DNA of 64,000 bases from positions 806,001 through 870,000 of the forward strand of contig JACKCB010000001.1 of the NCBI GenBank assembly GCA_020634235.1, written 5' to 3'. A program made the translations under genes and the position numbers. Shown here piece after piece: positions 63,477 to 64,000 of the stretch. A model generated the notes under the pieces. It was not told where the DNA came from and did not search any database. It saw only the letters and a program-made list of their open reading frames with translations. This stretch comes from Ardenticatenaceae bacterium (lineage in GTDB: Bacteria > Chloroflexota > Anaerolineae > Promineifilales > Promineifilaceae). Positions within the stretch are counted from its first letter, which is position 1; each line of letters begins with the position of its first letter.

Positions 63477-64000
63477 CCCAGGTGACCCTGCACCACCTCA
63501 GCAAGCGCTACGACCAGCAGCACCACGCCGTGCGCGATCTGACCCTGGCCCTGGCCCCCGGCCGGGTCACCGCCTTGCTTGGCCCCTCCGGCTGCGGCAA
63601 AACCACCACCCTCAAGATGATTGCCGGGCTGCTGCCGCCCACCGCCGGCGACATCCAGTTTGATGGCCAATCCGTCCTGAGCGTGCCCGCCGAACAACGC
63701 GGCGCGGTGATGGTCTTCCAAAACCACCTGCTCTTCCCCTACCTGTCCGTCGGCGAGAACGTCGGCTTTGGCCTGAAAATGCGCGGCCAGGCGCAGGCCG
63801 TAATCCGGCAGCGCGTGGCCGAGATGCTGGCCCTGGTGCGCCTGCCCGGCTACGAAGCGCGGCGGCCCCACCAGTTGTCCGGCGGGCAGGCGCAGCGCGT
63901 GGCCCTGGCCCGCGCCCTCGTGGTGCAGCCCCGGCTGCTGCTGTTGGACGAACCGCTCTCCAACCTGGATGCCCACCTGCGCGAAGAGATGCGCCAGCTA
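63473..64000 (+). CDS. ABC transporter ATP-binding protein (partial, runs off the window)
   Basis: The visible 176 residues contain Walker A LGPSGCGKTT, a Q-loop VFQNHLLFPY, signature LSGGQAQR, Walker B LLLLDEPLSNLDA and the following switch region begins. It belongs to the PotA/FbpC/CysA group. The ATG overlaps the permease stop (ATGA). The 3' end is missing. Confidence 0.93.
   Translation, partial: MTQVTLHHLSKRYDQQHHAVRDLTLALAPGRVTALLGPSGCGKTTTLKMIAGLLPPTAGDIQFDGQSVLSVPAEQRGAVMVFQNHLLFPYLSVGENVGFGLKMRGQAQAVIRQRVAEMLALVRLPGYEARRPHQLSGGQAQRVALARALVVQPRLLLLDEPLSNLDAHLREEMRQL

Larger units (their letters stand above)
1..64000. repeat. Dispersed CCGGCCGG palindrome (HIP1-like)
   Basis: The octamer CCGGCCGG, mostly within CCCGGCCGGG, recurs inside genes and between them across the whole window. 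Examples lie near 38, 229, 843, 3049, 4571, 5239, 10121, 11945, 18738, 23607, 33289, 42113, 48392, 52142 and 61920. By eye there are roughly 80 copies in the first 36 kb, none from about 36.0 to 41.69 kb, then dense copies again. It is not a CRISPR array because spacing is irregular and the unit is short and palindromic. Within genes it is read as Pro-Ala-Gly, Arg-Pro-Gly or Pro-Gly-Arg depending on frame. The counts are manual and approximate. Confidence 0.9.

Overview
The window is about 64 kb of GC-rich bacterial chromosome. The likely source is a Chloroflexota (Anaerolineae/Ardenticatenia-type) genome. This is an inference from three things: secreted proteins carrying a short [FY]LP motif beside Pro-rich linkers, many DUF2142/YfhO/GT39-type membrane proteins, and Ser/Thr kinase/FHA signalling. 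There is no rRNA or marker gene to prove it. The most striking feature is the palindrome CCGGCCGG, usually seen as CCCGGCCGGG. It is scattered through genes and spacers on a HIP1-like scale: roughly 80 copies by eye in the first 36 kb, where about 5 per 64 kb would be expected by composition.

1-12.4 kb: tocopherol-cyclase-like protein, DUF817 membrane protein, three tRNAs (Pro, Gly, Met), PlsC acyltransferase, a membrane histidine kinase, an FmdE-like protein, signal peptidase I, a PHP-domain protein, gamma-glutamyltransferase, and a divergent pair of coupled M20 peptidases. 12.8-23.5 kb: a large secreted beta-propeller/P-domain protein, an acyl-CoA dehydrogenase, an SDR plus FAD oxidase pair resembling DprE2/DprE1, an EamA exporter, a thiolase and a small membrane protein.

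23.6-35.9 kb: a stand-alone sugar ABC ATPase with a strong sigma70 promoter and an intrinsic terminator, a Ser/Thr kinase divergent from an FHA-winged-helix regulator, a CpXC protein, a GAF/PAS histidine kinase, an unusual 929-residue glycosidase-repeat-M23-glycosidase hybrid, a CrtI/RetSat-like oxidoreductase and a radical SAM/SPASM protein.

36.2-41.1 kb is an AT-rich island without a single CCGGCCGG. It holds a DNA methyltransferase fused to a PD-(D/E)xK-like domain, an ATPase gene split by an in-frame TGA, an attC-like site and a HigBA toxin-antitoxin pair that looks leaderless.

41.2-62 kb is a surface-glycan region on the minus strand: GT2 enzymes, a flippase, DUF2142, GT39-like and YfhO membrane proteins, and a methyltransferase. 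Two paralogous secreted PQQ-type sugar dehydrogenases bracket the second operon. Several of the membrane proteins share a C-terminal beta-sandwich module. 62.2-64 kb: a two-TM potassium channel translationally coupled to an ABC permease and an ABC ATPase that runs off the window.
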